This document shows positions 26,936 to 35,890 of a DNA stretch of 64,000 nt, piece by piece. The position numbers and the translations under genes are program-made. This DNA is from Bacteroidota bacterium (GTDB lineage Bacteria; Bacteroidota; Bacteroidia; J057; JADKCL01). How positions within the stretch are numbered: the stretch's first letter is position 1; each line of letters starts with the position of its first letter. The stretch spans positions 46,562 through 110,561 of the forward strand of contig JADKCL010000033.1 in assembly GCA_016718825.1 (NCBI GenBank), written 5' to 3'. Under the pieces are notes generated by a model, which made no database searches, was not told the origin of the DNA, and saw only the letters and a program-made list of their open reading frames with translations.

Positions 26936-29542
26936 ATGAAACGGAAGCCAATCAAAATTGCAGGAACTAGGTGGAACCATGTTGCCATTCTATTCTGCGT
27001 GTTGCAGATGTATGGGGGAGTCGTTCTTGCACAAGTGCAGCACGACAGCCTCGCAGTCCTTGGCGACAGCACCAAAAATTTCAACCTGAATGGCCTCGTG
27101 ATCACGGCCTCCAGGACTTCCGAGTCATTTTTGCGCTCGCCCGTGAGCATCGAGCGCTTGGATGCAAAAGACGCCCACCTGATGGGGGCACCCACATGTT
27201 TTGATGCCGTTGAAAACTTGAAAGGCGTGCAAATGATTACGCCGAGCCTAGGATTCAAAGTGATCAATACCCGTGGATTCGCCAATACAACCAATGTGAG
27301 GTTCAGTCAGCTGATCGATGGTTTGGACAATCAGGCTCCCCATATCGGCGCGCCGATCGCCAACGCCCTCGGCGCCAATGACCTTGACATTGACAAAATC
27401 GAAATCATTCCCGGCACTGCCTCCGCCCTGTACGGTTTGAATGCCATCAACGGCCTCGCAAACATCCAAACCAAAAACCCCTTCGAATTTCAAGGGCTGA
27501 GTGTTCAGCAATTGACGGGTCTCAATCACCTCGGAGGATTGGACAATGTGGGACCGAGGGGCTATGCGCAGACCAATTTCCGCTATGCCCAGGTGATTCA
27601 TCCGAAGTGGGCATTCAAGATTTCTGGCTCTTTTACCAATGGAAACGACTGGGTGGCAGACGATCGACGAGATTTGGCCGCAGCACTCAATGCCTCTACC
27701 GGCCTCATCGGCGCAGACAATCCGGCGAGGGACGAGGTCAATGGCTATGGGAACGAATCCTCCAACCGCCGGACGCTGAACCTCGATGGCAAGAAGTACG
27801 TGGTCGCGAGAACGGGATACCGCGAGGTGGACATCGCCGATTATAACCTGCAAAACTTGAAAGGCGACGCCGGCCTGTTTTGGCGTCCAAAACAGGGACA
27901 TCAGCTAGCATTGACCTACAAAGGCGCCCTGCTCAACAATGTCTATCAACGGTCCAATCGCTTTCGCCTGCAAAATTATGGATTGCAACAATTCGCTGCA
28001 GAATACAAAGGCAAAGTGGTCCAAATTCGGTCGTATCTAACTACAGAGAATACCGGAAAGTCCTTCAATATGCGGTCCTTGGCAGAAAATATGGACCGCG
28101 CCTACAAAACAGATGATCAATGGTTTGCGGATTATACAACTGCTTTTGAAATAGCGCGTTTGGGCGGGAGCACAGAGGCGGATGCCCATCAGGCGGCACG
28201 TGTGGGCGCAGACGCAGGCAGGTATCAACCCGGGACGGATGCCTACGACACCAAAAAGGCCGAACTCGTGAACATTAACAATTGGGATGTGGGCGCAGCG
28301 CTGCGTGTGAAGTCGCGCTTGATACATGCCGAAGGATTGCTGAATTGGGACGTCTTGTTTCCGCAGTTGTTTGAAAGTTTGGGTGCGCAAGCCATGATGG
28401 GATTTGACCACCGCACCTACGCAATTGTGCCCGATGGCAACTATTTTATCAACCCCGAAGACAGCAGCCGCAACCTTCTGTACAGCAAATCGGGTGGATT
28501 TCTGCAGCTCAACAAAGACCTCCTCAAGACGAAACTCCGACTAGGCGCTACCTTACGCACCGACAAAGCAGATTATTTCTCTTGGAAGTTAAATCCCAGG
28601 TTTACCGCTGTTTATTCTCCGTTTCCGGCCTTGAATTTCCGAGGATCCTACCAAAGTGGCTATCGGTTTCCGAGCATTTTTGAAGGCTTTTCCAATGTCG
28701 TGAGCGGTGGCGTGAAGCGGGTCGGTGGCTTGCCCGTGATGTCCCAGGGGATCTTCGAAAATTCTTGGACCAAAGCCTCCATTGATCTCTTCCAAGCAAA
28801 GGTCATTGCAGATGTGAACGCGCAAGGAATGACACAGGCGCAGGCCATTGAGGCCAACAAGGGATTGTTGAAGCGCAATCCTTATACCTACTTGGAGCCC
28901 GAATTTGTACGTTCGCTGGAATTTGGTGTCAAAGGATTTGCAGTACAAAACCGGTTGCTGATGGATGCGGACTTTTATTACAATACCTACGACAATTTTA
29001 TCGCGCAGGTCGAGGCAAGCATGCCCAATACCGCTGATCCTGATTCCATTCCCACCTACCTCAATGTCAAATCCAAACAGACGCGTTACCGACTTTGGAC
29101 AAATTCGAAGTCCAAAATTTACAATTATGGTGCTGGCCTAGGATTGCGCTACCGCATCAATGACCATCTCTCCACGTTGGCCAACTTTAGCTATTGCAAG
29201 CTCCAAAAGACAGACGATCAAGATGGCTTGGAGGATGGATTCAATACGCCTGCCGTGATGGTAAATGCGACAATCATCGGCGAAAAGCTCTGGAAAAACC
29301 TCGGCGCAAGTGTCACAGGCCGCTACCAAACTGCATTTGACTACGTTTCCTTTCTCGTCAGCGGGACCGTTCCCGCCTTCTGGACCTTGGATGCGCAAGT
29401 CAATTATGTTTTTGCGAATCAGGGAATCACAGCCAAATTGGGCGGCACCAACTTCCTCAATCGCGGGTATTCCTCGCTGCTGGGCGGTCCAAGAATCGGC
29501 GGATTTTATTACCTCTCGTTGACCTGGGAGATCAGGGAATAA
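26936..29542 (+). CDS. TonB-dependent receptor, probably ModE-controlled
   Basis: Outer-membrane active transport protein of 868 residues. A signal peptide (to about VLAQ) is followed directly by a plug domain (LVITASRTSES, then IDKIEIIPGTASALYGLNAINGLANI) and a 22-strand barrel ending FYYLSLTWEIRE. It lacks the carboxypeptidase-like N-terminal repeat of SusC-type receptors, as in siderophore or metal receptors. The ModE-like operator and the moaA/modE context suggest molybdate, tungstate or a metal chelate as ligand. That ligand is inference. Confidence 0.88.
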   Translation: MKRKPIKIAGTRWNHVAILFCVLQMYGGVVLAQVQHDSLAVLGDSTKNFNLNGLVITASRTSESFLRSPVSIERLDAKDAHLMGAPTCFDAVENLKGVQMITPSLGFKVINTRGFANTTNVRFSQLIDGLDNQAPHIGAPIANALGANDLDIDKIEIIPGTASALYGLNAINGLANIQTKNPFEFQGLSVQQLTGLNHLGGLDNVGPRGYAQTNFRYAQVIHPKWAFKISGSFTNGNDWVADDRRDLAAALNASTGLIGADNPARDEVNGYGNESSNRRTLNLDGKKYVVARTGYREVDIADYNLQNLKGDAGLFWRPKQGHQLALTYKGALLNNVYQRSNRFRLQNYGLQQFAAEYKGKVVQIRSYLTTENTGKSFNMRSLAENMDRAYKTDDQWFADYTTAFEIARLGGSTEADAHQAARVGADAGRYQPGTDAYDTKKAELVNINNWDVGAALRVKSRLIHAEGLLNWDVLFPQLFESLGAQAMMGFDHRTYAIVPDGNYFINPEDSSRNLLYSKSGGFLQLNKDLLKTKLRLGATLRTDKADYFSWKLNPRFTAVYSPFPALNFRGSYQSGYRFPSIFEGFSNVVSGGVKRVGGLPVMSQGIFENSWTKASIDLFQAKVIADVNAQGMTQAQAIEANKGLLKRNPYTYLEPEFVRSLEFGVKGFAVQNRLLMDADFYYNTYDNFIAQVEASMPNTADPDSIPTYLNVKSKQTRYRLWTNSKSKIYNYGAGLGLRYRINDHLSTLANFSYCKLQKTDDQDGLEDGFNTPAVMVNATIIGEKLWKNLGASVTGRYQTAFDYVSFLVSGTVPAFWTLDAQVNYVFANQGITAKLGGTNFLNRGYSSLLGGPRIGGFYYLSLTWEIRE

Positions 29543-29641
29543 TACTGGGCTATTCCTTTCCATCCTTGAGAACGCCTATTGTATCTCCGAATATGAACTC
29601 GATTTTGCATGGGCGAATGGCCATGAAATTCCAATGCAGAT

Positions 29642-29728
29642 TGCAAAGCCGCACGCGGAGGCATGACTTCCTTCGAATTGGAAGGTGCGATGCACAGCAA
29701 TCGGAGCATGATCAAAATTGGCGGCTAA
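29642..29728 (+). pseudogene. Duplicated 3' end of moaA
   Basis: The frame reads CKAARGGMTSFELEGAMHSN and on to IKIGG-stop, matching the last 28 codons of moaA (25475-26458) with only a few changes, some silent. No upstream part of moaA is present. The fragment therefore marks the scar of a duplication or insertion that put the regulator and TonB receptor between two copies of the moaA tail. The rest of 29543-29884 holds no gene; a weak hairpin TGGCGCT/AGCGCCA lies at 29743-29773. Confidence 0.8.
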
Positions 29729-29884
29729 ATTGGCCGCATCGTTGGCGCTACCCAAAACGCGGTGTGAGCGCCAGCGACGCTTCTTGTGCTACATTGGTAT
29801 TGCCCCATATTTGGTGGGTACACAAATATTGCGTAAACAAAGGTACTTTCCTGCGCGATCTCCACCAGGAACCAATATCTCCAA

Positions 29885-31264
29885 TCAATCCGCCGGCTCA
29901 AACCTTGCCTGAAAAAACCGCAAATACTTTGGTTCATACACCATTTTTAATCCACCAATGGCGTCACGGTTTTCATAGACTGCTTGCACGGACTCCGCCA
30001 CCACATCCATATGTGCCTGCGTGTAAACGCGCCGCGGGATGGTCAGGCGTACCAATTCGAGTTTTGGGAAATTGTTTTCCCCTTGCGCATTGCGGCCGGC
30101 ACTCACGATGCCACGCTCCATCGACCGGATGCCAGCATCCAGGTAAATTTCGGCAGCAAGGCGCTGCGCCGGGAATTGGTCCTGCGGAATATGCGGCAGG
30201 AATTTGCGCGCATTCAGAAAGACGCCATGCGTGCCAATGGGGCGCACAATCGGAATGCCGGCATCAAGTAACTTTTGTCCAAGGTAAAAGACCTGCCCCA
30301 CGCGCGCGCGGATGTGGTCGTCTTGCAAGGATTCTTCGATGCCAATCGCCATCGCCTCCATGTCACGCCCCGCTAAACCACCGTAGGTATGCAGCCCCTC
30401 ATAAACGACCACCATGTTGCGCGCTTCCTCAAAAATTTCGTAATCATTCATCGCAAGAAAGCCGCCAATGTTGACCAAGGCATCCTTCTTGGCACTCATC
30501 GTCGCAGCGTCTGTCAGCGAACAAATTTCATGGACGATCGCAGCAACGGATTTTTGGGCATATCCTTCTTCCAATTGCTGAATCAAGTACGCATTCTCAG
30601 CCACACGCGTCATGTCATGCACAATGCGTATGCCATGCTGCGAACAAAGTTGACGCAGGGCTTTCAAATTTCCCATCGAAATCGGTTGCCCGCCTGCCAT
30701 GTTTACCGTCGTGGCGACACAGATATAAGGAATCTTATTTGCGCCTTTTTCAGCAATGAGGCGGCTGAGTTTTTCCAAATCGATGTTTCCTTTGAACAGA
30801 AATGGATCTTCGGGATCATGCGCTGCATCGACGATTACATCTACAAATGTGCCGCCTGCCAGTTCTTGATGCAATCTTGTTGTCGTAAAATACATGTTCC
30901 CAGGCACAAAATCTCCGGGCTTGATTAGCAACTTGGAGAGGATATGTTCGGCTGCGCGGCCCTGATGCGTGGGCACAACATATTTGTAGGAGTAGCGGTC
31001 TTGAATGGTCTTTTCAAGGTGATAATAATTTCGGCTGCCTGCATACGCCTCATCGCCCATCATCATCCCTGCCCATTGTCGATCACTCATGGCCGACGTG
31101 CCACTGTCAGTCAGCAAGTCGATGTAAACATCCTCCGACTTCAGCAAAAATGTATTGAATCCTGCTTCCTCAAGCGCTTTTTTGCGGTAGGCGGATGTCG
31201 TCATGGTAAGTGGTTCTACCATTTTGATTTTGTAGGGCTCTGCCCAAGACCGTTTCTTGTCCAT
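29885..31264 (-). CDS. tpl: Tyrosine phenol-lyase-type PLP enzyme
   Basis: Cytoplasmic pyridoxal-phosphate beta-eliminating lyase. Family motifs are SWAEPYKIKMVEPL, YIDLLTDSGTSAMSDRQWA, PTHQGRAAEH and TMSAKKDALVNIGGF, with the PLP lysine in SAKKD. The segment GIRSMERGIVSAGRN keeps the Arg that in tyrosine phenol-lyase contacts the phenol substrate, where tryptophanases have VEIG-type residues. Tyrosine to phenol, pyruvate and ammonia is therefore favoured over indole formation. The ATG at 31264 is preferred to the TTG three codons upstream. An FNR-like box lies 47 bp upstream. Confidence 0.75.
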   Translation of the reverse strand: MDKKRSWAEPYKIKMVEPLTMTTSAYRKKALEEAGFNTFLLKSEDVYIDLLTDSGTSAMSDRQWAGMMMGDEAYAGSRNYYHLEKTIQDRYSYKYVVPTHQGRAAEHILSKLLIKPGDFVPGNMYFTTTRLHQELAGGTFVDVIVDAAHDPEDPFLFKGNIDLEKLSRLIAEKGANKIPYICVATTVNMAGGQPISMGNLKALRQLCSQHGIRIVHDMTRVAENAYLIQQLEEGYAQKSVAAIVHEICSLTDAATMSAKKDALVNIGGFLAMNDYEIFEEARNMVVVYEGLHTYGGLAGRDMEAMAIGIEESLQDDHIRARVGQVFYLGQKLLDAGIPIVRPIGTHGVFLNARKFLPHIPQDQFPAQRLAAEIYLDAGIRSMERGIVSAGRNAQGENNFPKLELVRLTIPRRVYTQAHMDVVAESVQAVYENRDAIGGLKMVYEPKYLRFFQARFEPAD

Positions 31265-31280
31265 GTTGTTCAAATTTTCG

Positions 31281-31324
31281 CAAAGGTGCTAGCCTTGTAT
31301 TTAGAAAGGTATGATGTGAATCAT
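31281..31324 (-). promoter_or_regulatory. FNR/CRP-type box and -7-like element of the lyase gene
   Basis: ATGAT-GTGA-ATCAT at 31311-31324 has perfect half-sites. On the minus strand CACCTTTG at 31281-31288 matches TAnnTTTG at five of six fixed bases, again 29.5 bp from the palindrome centre. The implied leader before the ATG at 31264 would be very short. The box could also serve the divergent radical SAM gene. Confidence 0.6.
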
Positions 31325-31446
31325 GTTTTGGCTGGTACTAAGTCTTGCTGCTTACACCAAAGCTGACCATGACAATACTCATGGATTTAGATGACAATGC
31401 TGCCTTAATTGGCGGAGCTTGAATCAAGTTTCAGGTGGGTATGCTG

Positions 31447-32769
31447 ATGAGAATATTGTTGATTTCGCCAACGATTGATGCTGACAAACGAACCAACAAG
31501 GGATTAATGATGCCGCAGTTGTCCTTGCATATTTTGGCTGGACTCACGCCGGCGGAACATCAGGTAACGCTGATTGAGGAGGAGGTGCAAGATGTTGATT
31601 TTGAATTTGAATGCGACTTGGTCGGGCTCAGTTGTATGACTGCGAATGCGCCGCGGGCTTACGAACTTGCCACCGAATTTCGGCGACGAGGAAAAACGGT
31701 GGTGATGGGTGGAGTGCATCCAACCATTCTGCCAGAGGAAGCCGCGCAATATGCTGATTCAGTGGTGATTGGTGAAGCAGAAGGCGTGTGGGGATTATTG
31801 TTGGACGATTTTCAGCAGGGACGACTGCAGCCTACCTACCACGATCCGCAGCCCGATATGGATCAATATGTGCGCAAGGATTTTACGAAAATCATCGGGA
31901 AGCGCCTTTTTCAGCTCGTGCCCATTATGACCACACGCGGCTGTCCCTACAAATGCGATTTCTGCTGCGTTTCAGATTTGTATGGCACTAAAATTCGCCA
32001 TACTTCGATTGAGAATGTCTTGCGAGACATCCATGAATCCAAAGCGCGCAATTTTATGTTCTTGGACGACAATATCATTGGACATGCCAAGTATGCCAAG
32101 GAGTTGTTTCGTGCCATCAAGCCTCTGAAAATCAACTGGGTCGGGCAAGCGTCGGTTTCTTTGCTTGTGAGAGACGACGAACTCATGCAACTCGCGGCCG
32201 AAAGCGGATGCAAGGGACTATTTTTTGGTTTGGAAAGCGTCTCCGAATCGCAATTGGGCACGATGAAAAAGGCCATCAAAGACATCGAGAACCTCGAAAA
32301 TGCACTTTTTAAAATTCGAAAATCAGGAATCTTGATTCATGCCTCGATGGTGTTTGGGTTTGACAGCGACACCCACAAAGTCTTTGATGAAACGGTTGAT
32401 TTTCTCATTCGCAACCAAGTGAGTACCGCTTCCTTCAACATTTTGACCCCTTATCCAGGTACCAAAACCTATCTCGATTTGAAGAAGGCTGGAAGGTTGA
32501 TTACCACCGATTGGCGGTACTATGACCACAATACCGTCGTTTTTCAGCCGACCAATATGTCGCCTTACGAATTGCAAATGGGCAAAATCAATGCCCGAAA
32601 ACGGTTTTACAGCCGCGTTTCCATTTTGAAGCGGTTGCGCGGGAATCTATTTGGCGCTGCAATTTATTTGGCAACAAACTTTGCGCACCGCCGGCAGGTC
32701 CGTGTGGAGGAGCAGCGCATTGCCCGCCTGCGTCCCATTTTGTTTACCCAAAACTCCGAATTCAGATGA
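31447..32769 (+). CDS. B12-binding-domain radical SAM protein
   Basis: 440 residues. The N-terminal part (about 1-130) is a cobalamin-binding-like Rossmann domain (LVGLSCMTANAPRAYELATEFRRR split by strands, VVMGGVHPTILPEEA). The radical SAM core has the cluster motif RGCPYKCDFCCVSDLYG near 168 and GLESVSESQLGTMKK further on. The fold fits class B methylases and BchE-like enzymes. The ATG at 31447 has an AGGTGG Shine-Dalgarno nine bases upstream. Its stop overlaps the FAD-oxidase start, so the two probably act in one pathway; the substrate is unknown. Confidence 0.85.
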   Translation: MRILLISPTIDADKRTNKGLMMPQLSLHILAGLTPAEHQVTLIEEEVQDVDFEFECDLVGLSCMTANAPRAYELATEFRRRGKTVVMGGVHPTILPEEAAQYADSVVIGEAEGVWGLLLDDFQQGRLQPTYHDPQPDMDQYVRKDFTKIIGKRLFQLVPIMTTRGCPYKCDFCCVSDLYGTKIRHTSIENVLRDIHESKARNFMFLDDNIIGHAKYAKELFRAIKPLKINWVGQASVSLLVRDDELMQLAAESGCKGLFFGLESVSESQLGTMKKAIKDIENLENALFKIRKSGILIHASMVFGFDSDTHKVFDETVDFLIRNQVSTASFNILTPYPGTKTYLDLKKAGRLITTDWRYYDHNTVVFQPTNMSPYELQMGKINARKRFYSRVSILKRLRGNLFGAAIYLATNFAHRRQVRVEEQRIARLRPILFTQNSEFR

Positions 32770-33869
32770 AAAAGCAACCCACACTAGAGACCGTTGCCGT
32801 TGTCGGCGGTGGAATGGCCGGCCTGATGTCAGCTTATTTTTTGGCGAAAGCAGGGTTTTCTGTGACCCTCTTCGAAAAAAATACCTGTGGATCCGGCACC
32901 ACAAAGTTTGCAGCAGGCATGCTTGCGCCAGTTTCTGAACTCGAATTTACCGAATTGAGCTTGCTGCGCATCGGGATGGAAAGTAGGGAATTGTACAATG
33001 AATTGGAATGGGACTTAGGCGATATTGGATTGATTCGTGCAGGAACCCTTGAGGTGGGTTTGGAGGCAGACGATGAGGCCTATTTGCGACGTTCCTTTGA
33101 ATTCCAGCAACAACAAGGTTTAAACGTCAAATGGGTTGATGCCAAGGCGATTCAAGAAATTGACCCTTTCGTCGCTGCCAACATTCCTTTTGGAATTTAT
33201 TCGGCAGACGACATTCAAATCGATCATTTTCTGTTGATCCAAATCCTGCTCGATCGCCTTCCCAAAATGGGCGTTGAAATTTGCGAACACAATGCGATGT
33301 TGGCCCTTTCTGAGGCACCCAAAGGTAAGTTGAGGCTGCTTGCAACGTTTGGGGAGTGGAAATTTGACCGCGTGGTCATGACCGTGGGTGCATTTGGAGG
33401 GGAGGCAATACCGTTACCAATGCCGATTTATCCTATACGGGGAGAAGTGATCAGCCTTGCGCCGCCTTTGTCGCCATTTCTGAGAACCACCATTCGCATT
33501 CGCAGTCGAATTTATGGAAATGCCTACGTGGTTCCCAAGCCGGATTGTATCATCGTCGGCACAACTTCGGATGAAAAGGGTTTTGCACCGCGGAATACTT
33601 TTGGCGGGATCCTGAACATCGCGCGGAAATGTTATGCAGCCGTGCCAGGATTGTATGATTTAGATATTTTGGAGATCGGTGCAGGATTGCGTCCTGCGAC
33701 TTTGGATCGACTTCCTATGATCGGCAAGGAACAAGGTCGTGAAGTCTATCACCTCAATGGCTTGTACCGCCACGGCATTTTACTGAGTCCTCTGATGGGA
33801 AAAGCAATGGCAGACTTGGTTCAGAATAGAAAATTGTCGCCGGACTTTGCCGCCTCCGGAATCAGATAA
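32766..33869 (+). CDS. FAD-dependent amine/glycine oxidase-like protein (DAO family)
   Basis: 367 residues. The N-terminal dinucleotide-binding motif VAVVGGGMAGLMSAYFLAKA is followed by CGSGTTKFAAGMLAPVSE. The C-terminal substrate-domain motifs IYPIRGEVISL and GLYRHGILLSPLMGKAMADL are those of glycine oxidase ThiO-like members of the D-amino-acid oxidase family. No thiamine genes are nearby. Coupling to the radical SAM/B12 gene suggests a modification pathway rather than thiazole synthesis. Confidence 0.82.
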   Translation: MKKQPTLETVAVVGGGMAGLMSAYFLAKAGFSVTLFEKNTCGSGTTKFAAGMLAPVSELEFTELSLLRIGMESRELYNELEWDLGDIGLIRAGTLEVGLEADDEAYLRRSFEFQQQQGLNVKWVDAKAIQEIDPFVAANIPFGIYSADDIQIDHFLLIQILLDRLPKMGVEICEHNAMLALSEAPKGKLRLLATFGEWKFDRVVMTVGAFGGEAIPLPMPIYPIRGEVISLAPPLSPFLRTTIRIRSRIYGNAYVVPKPDCIIVGTTSDEKGFAPRNTFGGILNIARKCYAAVPGLYDLDILEIGAGLRPATLDRLPMIGKEQGREVYHLNGLYRHGILLSPLMGKAMADLVQNRKLSPDFAASGIR

Positions 33870-33917
33870 TTGGAGTGTTGGCGGTGTAAATTCCCGCGTT
33901 TGCCTTCGGCGCAAAAC

Positions 33918-35753
33918 TCACAAAGGTTCTGGCAAGGAAATCGCCGTCAGCTGCTGCTCAAGCCGCGCGATTTCAGCGAGAAACGCCGCCCGGTATTCGT
34001 TTGATTCACGCACCATTTTTTCCTCCAAGGTTTTGCAATAAACCATCCCTGCAAGCAGGTTTTCCTTGAACTTCTTCAGGTAATTGGCCTGCTTGGTGGT
34101 CAGGTTTCCAATACTCTTTGTGATCTCCTTCTTGAAGTAATCTAGGTACAACACCGCCTCGTTGACAAAAAAATTGGGGCGAGGCAATTCATTGAGATGG
34201 TTTTCGCGACCATAAATATGATCAACCATTTCGCGTAGCGAAAAAGTCTTGGAAAAGTACGCCAAGTTGGGGCCCGGGCAAATACTCACGGACTTTAGCT
34301 TATGCGGTGGTTTTAATTCATGGTTCAGATAGGCAGGTGTCGCCAAGCCATTGCAGATACATTCCTTTTCTGTCACAGCTTCAATTTTTGCCTTCGCTTC
34401 CTCAGAAGGTATGTCGAGCGCTAGAATCTGTTTGATTTTGAGGTTTTGGTATTCGCGCGAGGCCAAACAAATAGGCTTTTCGGTGAATTCTGTGTCAAAA
34501 CTGAGGTATTTGTTGTAGCAGGGACTACCGGGCCGACCCTTGTCGATCCTTTGAATGCGCTCCATTTCCGCCGAACTGTTGCGCAAATTGTTGAAGGGAA
34601 CCCCGAGCGGCGAAGCATTGCTGAGATAATAGTCTTGTGGCTTGGCCGTTTCAAGTTGATGCAGCGTATCAGCATCCACCGTAGTCGCCTCGGGAACAAG
34701 CAGGAAGGGGCTTCCCCATCCGCAGCTGTCCACGGCAAAATTCTCGCGAAGAAATTCGTGTTCGTTGTGGGTGCCAATACCGCCTTGCACCGAAAGCTTG
34801 ATCTCAGGACTTACCAGAAATGGATGCAGGTGCTTCAAAACCAAGGCATTGTTGCAAATTTCCAACAATTCTGCGGTCAGCGCGTCCTTCTTTTGATGAA
34901 ATTCTTCAAGAATGGGTGCAAGCAAGAATCCTTCGCTAGCGAAGGCATGGCCACCGCAATTCAGACCTGATTCTATGCGAAATTCGGAGACCCAGAGTCC
35001 CTTTTTGGCGAGGAATTTGCCTTGGATCATGGCCGAACGAAAGTCACTGACCTTGAGAATGATTTTTTTGGACAATTGTCCATCCGCATTCGGGAAAAAA
35101 TCAGCAAAGGATTCGCAGTAGGAATACAACCTTGGATTCATCCCCGCCGAAAACACGACGGAAGATTGCAATGTACTTAATGCAAAACCGCGCAAAGCTG
35201 CCATGGCGTCTGCATCCTCCGCAGGCAAAACCTCGCCGGATGCGGCGTAATTGGTCTTGTCCACTTTGGTCATGATGTTCACGTCAATCGCGCCGGGAAC
35301 CAAATATTGTTGCAAAACTGCCTGCAGTTCGGACTTTTCAACCCCATCAGGAAGCCCTTTCATTCGGCGGTACAACGGAGAAGCTTCCGCAGATTCAGGC
35401 AACAATTCGAAGTATTTGCAGATCTCGTTGCCCTCGTCGAAGGCTTCATGGGCCAAAATCTTTATTTGTGATTGCACGATCTGTTGCAGCAAATTGAGGT
35501 AGGCAGTAATGCGTCTTGCGCGGAAATCCACCTCCTTTTCGAGGATGGGATCGAATCGAATGTCATACATCGCCGAATAATGCTTGCGCATGTCTTCGAC
35601 CAAACCGTCGCCGACAATCGAAACCACAGATGAAATGCCAAATCGCGCGACTTTCACGGGGGAATCAATTGTAAATGCCAATCCCATTACGGGGATGTGG
35701 AACGTATGTTGTGAAGGAAATAACCCTTGTTGCGCCATCATTTTATGTTTCAT
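33918..35753 (-). CDS. Uncharacterised protein with a flavin TIM-barrel-like region, divergent from norCB
   Basis: About 612 residues; not a family I can name. The middle resembles nitronate-monooxygenase/PfaD-type FMN barrels: IILKVSDFRSA, then VSEFRIESGLNCGGHAF, then SVQGGIGTHNE and CGWGSPFLLVPEATTVD, in the right order and spacing. The C-terminal 250 residues carry cysteine motifs (KECICNG, VSICPGPN) that could bind a metal, and end in a coiled-coil-like helix. An earlier ATG at 35840 overlaps the FNR-like box, so the start is placed at 35753 (35741 is also possible). Sharing that box with norC suggests anaerobic nitrogen-oxide metabolism. Confidence 0.7.
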   Translation of the reverse strand: MKHKMMAQQGLFPSQHTFHIPVMGLAFTIDSPVKVARFGISSVVSIVGDGLVEDMRKHYSAMYDIRFDPILEKEVDFRARRITAYLNLLQQIVQSQIKILAHEAFDEGNEICKYFELLPESAEASPLYRRMKGLPDGVEKSELQAVLQQYLVPGAIDVNIMTKVDKTNYAASGEVLPAEDADAMAALRGFALSTLQSSVVFSAGMNPRLYSYCESFADFFPNADGQLSKKIILKVSDFRSAMIQGKFLAKKGLWVSEFRIESGLNCGGHAFASEGFLLAPILEEFHQKKDALTAELLEICNNALVLKHLHPFLVSPEIKLSVQGGIGTHNEHEFLRENFAVDSCGWGSPFLLVPEATTVDADTLHQLETAKPQDYYLSNASPLGVPFNNLRNSSAEMERIQRIDKGRPGSPCYNKYLSFDTEFTEKPICLASREYQNLKIKQILALDIPSEEAKAKIEAVTEKECICNGLATPAYLNHELKPPHKLKSVSICPGPNLAYFSKTFSLREMVDHIYGRENHLNELPRPNFFVNEAVLYLDYFKKEITKSIGNLTTKQANYLKKFKENLLAGMVYCKTLEEKMVRESNEYRAAFLAEIARLEQQLTAISLPEPL

Positions 35754-35826
35754 CCACCTGCTCACCAACCGAGCTGGCTTTTTAATTTTCAAGTCTAAGT
35801 CTTTGTTTTTGATTTTAGCATGAAAT

Positions 35827-35840
35827 ATGATGTGAATCAT
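35827..35840. promoter_or_regulatory. FNR/CRP-type box between the flavoprotein-like gene and norCB
   Basis: ATGAT-GTGA-ATCAT, perfect half-sites, lies 50 bp before the norC start and 74 bp before the divergent minus-strand gene. No strong -7 element is seen at the usual spacing in either direction. Confidence 0.6.
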
Positions 35841-35890
35841 TTAATCTAAAGGTTGGCTTGCCAAGATTGCAGCCATTATCTAGGAAACGA

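Noticed and set aside
29885..31264. Tryptophanase (tnaA)
   Set aside because: The RSMERG segment carries the tyrosine phenol-lyase Arg; tryptophanases have VEIG-type residues there.
32766..33869. ThiO thiamine-pathway glycine oxidase
   Set aside because: Family resemblance is real, but no thi genes are near and it is coupled to a B12-type radical SAM gene; left as DAO-family oxidase.
35754..35840. Upstream start at 35840 for the flavoprotein-like gene
   Set aside because: The first codons would lie inside the FNR-like palindrome and encode a Lys/Asp-rich stretch without domain character; the start at 35753 or 35741 is more plausible.
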